A DNA stretch of 64,000 nt from Bordetella sp. (GTDB taxonomy: Bacteria; Pseudomonadota; Gammaproteobacteria; Burkholderiales; Burkholderiaceae_B), in the NCBI GenBank assembly GCA_022818765.1, contig CP063810.1, forward strand, positions 451,533 to 515,532, in the 5' to 3' direction. The first letter of the stretch is position 1, and every line of letters starts with the position of its first letter. A program made the translations under genes and the position numbers. The notes beneath the pieces are model-generated. The model saw nothing but the letters and a program-made list of their open reading frames with translations. It was not told the DNA's origin and did not search any database. Below are positions 63,999 through 64,000 of this stretch, piece after piece.

Positions 63999-64000
63999 TA

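Noticed and set aside
1..64000. CRISPR arrays, insertion sequences, prophage genes, toxin-antitoxin or defence genes
   Set aside because: No spaced direct repeats, transposase or phage-like proteins were seen on either strand.

Overview
The window is a strongly AT-rich, gene-dense piece of a bacterial chromosome. Gene families and gene order point to a betaproteobacterium of the Burkholderiales type: mdh facing away from sdhCDAB-sdhE, leuCDB-asd-truA, dapC-dapD-dapE, rpsP-rimM-trmD beside alaS, iscSUA-hscBA-fdx, uvrB facing away from an aromatic aminotransferase, tig-clpP-clpX-lon, and hemD-hemY-ppa. Many usual neighbours are missing (no iscR before iscS, no rplS after trmD, no gltA after sdhE, no rpmI-rplT after infC, no fimV or trpF around truA), intergenic DNA is short and there is no mobile DNA. 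This fits a reduced genome of a host-dependent or symbiotic lineage. Symbionts of trypanosomatids such as Kinetoplastibacterium are one comparison, but that is inference and no species is claimed.

Layout: 1-13 kb holds ispG, rlmN, ndk, valS, trmD-rimM-rpsP, tusA-alaS, prfB and lysS (isoprenoids and translation). 13.7-19.8 kb holds sdhE-B-A-D-C, mdh, hemJ and an RDD membrane protein (respiration, heme). 19.8-24.5 kb is the ISC iron-sulfur cluster operon, which supplies cofactors to SdhB, IspG, LeuC and RlmN. 24.7-34.6 kb holds uvrB, a transaminase, the lon/clpX/clpP/tig proteolysis and folding block, and a cold-shock gene. 35.2-42 kb holds tRNA-Leu, dapCDE (diaminopimelate/lysine), a UvrD-type helicase and a fatty acid desaturase. 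42.5-51.7 kb holds ribF-ileS-lspA, coaBC, dut, infC, thrS and tRNA-Val. 51.8-60.8 kb holds truA, asd, leuB-leuD-leuC, aroC, a decayed dusA and thrB (branched-chain, aspartate-family and aromatic synthesis). 60.8-64 kb holds a membrane protein, ppa, a decayed hemY and a probable hemD end.

The most important thing about reading this window is the frame breaks. Fourteen well-conserved, mostly essential genes (prfB, lysS, mdh, hemJ, lon, clpX, clpP, dapC, dapD, uvrD, ribF, ileS, coaBC, thrB) carry 17 breaks. Each is repaired by adding one base, and most lie in homopolymer runs. Uniform one-base losses look like uncorrected long-read consensus errors, or like sites rescued by polymerase slippage, rather than gene death. 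By contrast dusA and hemY carry in-frame stops plus mixed indels and look truly decayed.

Regulatory signals worth noting: a prfB programmed +1 frameshift site whose stop is UAA instead of the usual UGA; an infC gene starting at AUA; a heat-shock (RpoH-type) promoter before lon; a cspA-type promoter with a long leader; perfect 20-bp and 23-bp inverted repeats flanking the infC-thrS block; and a hairpin with a U-tract directly before thrB. I found no new multi-gene system, CRISPR array, prophage or insertion sequence.
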